Shown here: positions 14,455 to 15,215 of the stretch, piece by piece | Layout of the letters: each line of letters begins with the position of its first letter | Position numbering within the stretch: position 1 is the first letter of the stretch | Origin: an uncultured Paenibacillaceae bacterium | Lineage (GTDB): Bacteria > Bacillota > Bacilli > Paenibacillales > CALAME01 | Assembly (NCBI GenBank): GCA_937983035.1 | Contig: CALKAN010000263.1 | Location: 1 to 15,215, forward strand | Reading direction: 5' to 3' | Length of the DNA stretch: 15,215 nt | Position numbers and translations under genes: made by a program | Notes under the pieces: generated by a model | Database searches by the model: none | Told to the model about the DNA's origin: nothing | What the model saw: the letters and a program-made list of their open reading frames with translations, nothing else

Positions 14455-15215
14455 TTAACCGTGCGCCGACAATTGAGTGATCTTTTTGTATGTTTCAGCA
14501 GGTGTATTGCAGCAAAGCTTGAATAAGGATTTGAAGATAGATTTGCCAGCCGTGATTAAATTCCATCGATAACAATATTCATCTAAATATTTTTGCAGAT
14601 GTTTTTGGCTGACGCCATGAAATGTTGCGTTGATCCAGATGCTGGCAGCGGAAGCAATATGTTTTAAAATGGGGCAGCGCATGCGGCTAAAAGGTTTTAT
14701 GACACATTCAATGTTATGCCATTGGCTCTGATTTAGAGAGCAAATATTCTCGACGATGAATTTTCTCAAACCTAAACCATTAACGGAGATGCCTTGGATG
14801 TGATTTTTCTGCAATTGTTTTAATTTAACATAAGCCGGTTGTCCAAATTGGTCTAATTGTGCACCGATTAACAGCGGCTGTACATTGGTCCGATGATATG
14901 AGGAAGAGTATTTGCTTTTATTGTGCAATGCGTGGTTGATGCGGATCTTGCCGGCCAATTTCGTGCTTGCTTCGGCCCGGTGAACCGCGGTGCGTAATTT
15001 GGTCATCATGAGCCAAGCAGTTTTATAAGTGACATGTATGGTTTTTTGTAAACGCTTTGCAGTCAGGTCATTATTTTCACGCGAAAATAAAAACATTGCA
15101 ACAAACCATTTGCGCAAATCTGTGCGGCTTCCTTGCATGACCGTACCCGTTAAAAGGGATGCTTGGTAAGAGCAATTTTTGCATTCAAAAAGCGGCAAGC
15201 GTCTTGTTGTAATTT
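14455..15215 (-). CDS. IS1595/ISXO2-type transposase, N-terminus outside window, probably inactive
   Basis: The frame is open to the window edge, so the N-terminus is missing; 252 residues are visible. It starts in a zinc ribbon (FECKNC, the second CxxC pair), followed by TGTVMQGSRTDLRKWF and a helix-turn-helix-like YKTAWLMMTKLR segment. The C-terminal FHGVSQKHLQKYLDEYCYRWN is the well-known GTHHGVS.KHLQ.YLDEF..R.N block of IS1595 transposases. The two catalytic aspartates expected in VDDAL.GG and HTDG appear as INHALHN and VNGLG, so both are asparagine. The protein therefore probably cannot cut DNA, although no stop or frameshift interrupts the visible part. It is the only gene on the minus strand, consistent with insertion. 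The family call is firm on C-terminal similarity; the catalytic loss depends on my recalled consensus. Confidence 0.8.
   Translation of the reverse strand, partial: ITTRRLPLFECKNCSYQASLLTGTVMQGSRTDLRKWFVAMFLFSRENNDLTAKRLQKTIHVTYKTAWLMMTKLRTAVHRAEASTKLAGKIRINHALHNKSKYSSSYHRTNVQPLLIGAQLDQFGQPAYVKLKQLQKNHIQGISVNGLGLRKFIVENICSLNQSQWHNIECVIKPFSRMRCPILKHIASAASIWINATFHGVSQKHLQKYLDEYCYRWNLITAGKSIFKSLFKLCCNTPAETYKKITQLSAHG

Noticed and set aside
14124..14480. 118-codon open frame on the + strand after the exporter operon
   Set aside because: It starts inside the terminator stem, has no ribosome binding site, crosses a very AT-rich gap and overlaps the end of the opposite-strand transposase. The residues show no domain pattern.
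1..15215. CRISPR array, tRNA or rRNA genes
   Set aside because: I saw no regularly spaced direct repeats, cloverleaf-like segments or conserved rRNA sequence.

Overview
The window looks like chromosomal DNA of a Gram-positive member of the Bacilli, most likely the Paenibacillaceae. Three things point there: strong GGAGG-type ribosome binding sites with TTG/ATG starts, sigma-A-like promoters (TTGAAC-17-TATAAT) and U-tailed terminators, and a secreted protein with three SLH domains beside a CuAO-stalk/AMIN/Amidase_3 amidase. Genus assignment is inference. All genes but the last are on the + strand.

Layout. (1) 1-786: the last codons of leuC, then complete leuD, closed by a strong terminator; this is the end of a leucine biosynthesis operon. 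(2) 840-1290: a promoter and a small DUF3221-like lipoprotein gene. (3) 1361-6466: a promoter, a long leader, then a cell-wall amidase, a 915-residue SLH protein and endonuclease III (nth). The gaps are 26 and 19 bp, so this is probably one transcription unit, ending in a strong terminator. (4) 6545-10269: two dynamin-like GTPase modules that together resemble the fused bacterial dynamin DynA (YpbR), but split here by what looks like a one-base deletion. (5) 10372-14133: a promoter, two overlapping half-transporter genes forming a heterodimeric ABC exporter, and a terminator. (6) 14134-14454: a gene-free stretch whose last 240 bp are about 25% GC. (7) 14455 to the edge, minus strand: an IS1595/ISXO2-type transposase cut by the window edge, which appears to have lost its catalytic aspartates.

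How the genes fit together: much of the window serves the cell envelope (lipoprotein, wall hydrolase, S-layer-associated protein, membrane-remodelling dynamin, membrane exporter). The most unexpected regulatory signal is one 13-bp palindrome, AGCAAA(C/G)TTTGCT. It sits in the core promoter of the lipoprotein gene and again at the predicted start point of the amidase operon, which suggests one regulator controls both. I found no CRISPR array, tRNA, rRNA or recognisable riboswitch, and no clearly new multigene system. The items most worth following are the shared operator, the broken dynA, the tandem beta modules of the SLH protein and the catalytically altered transposase.
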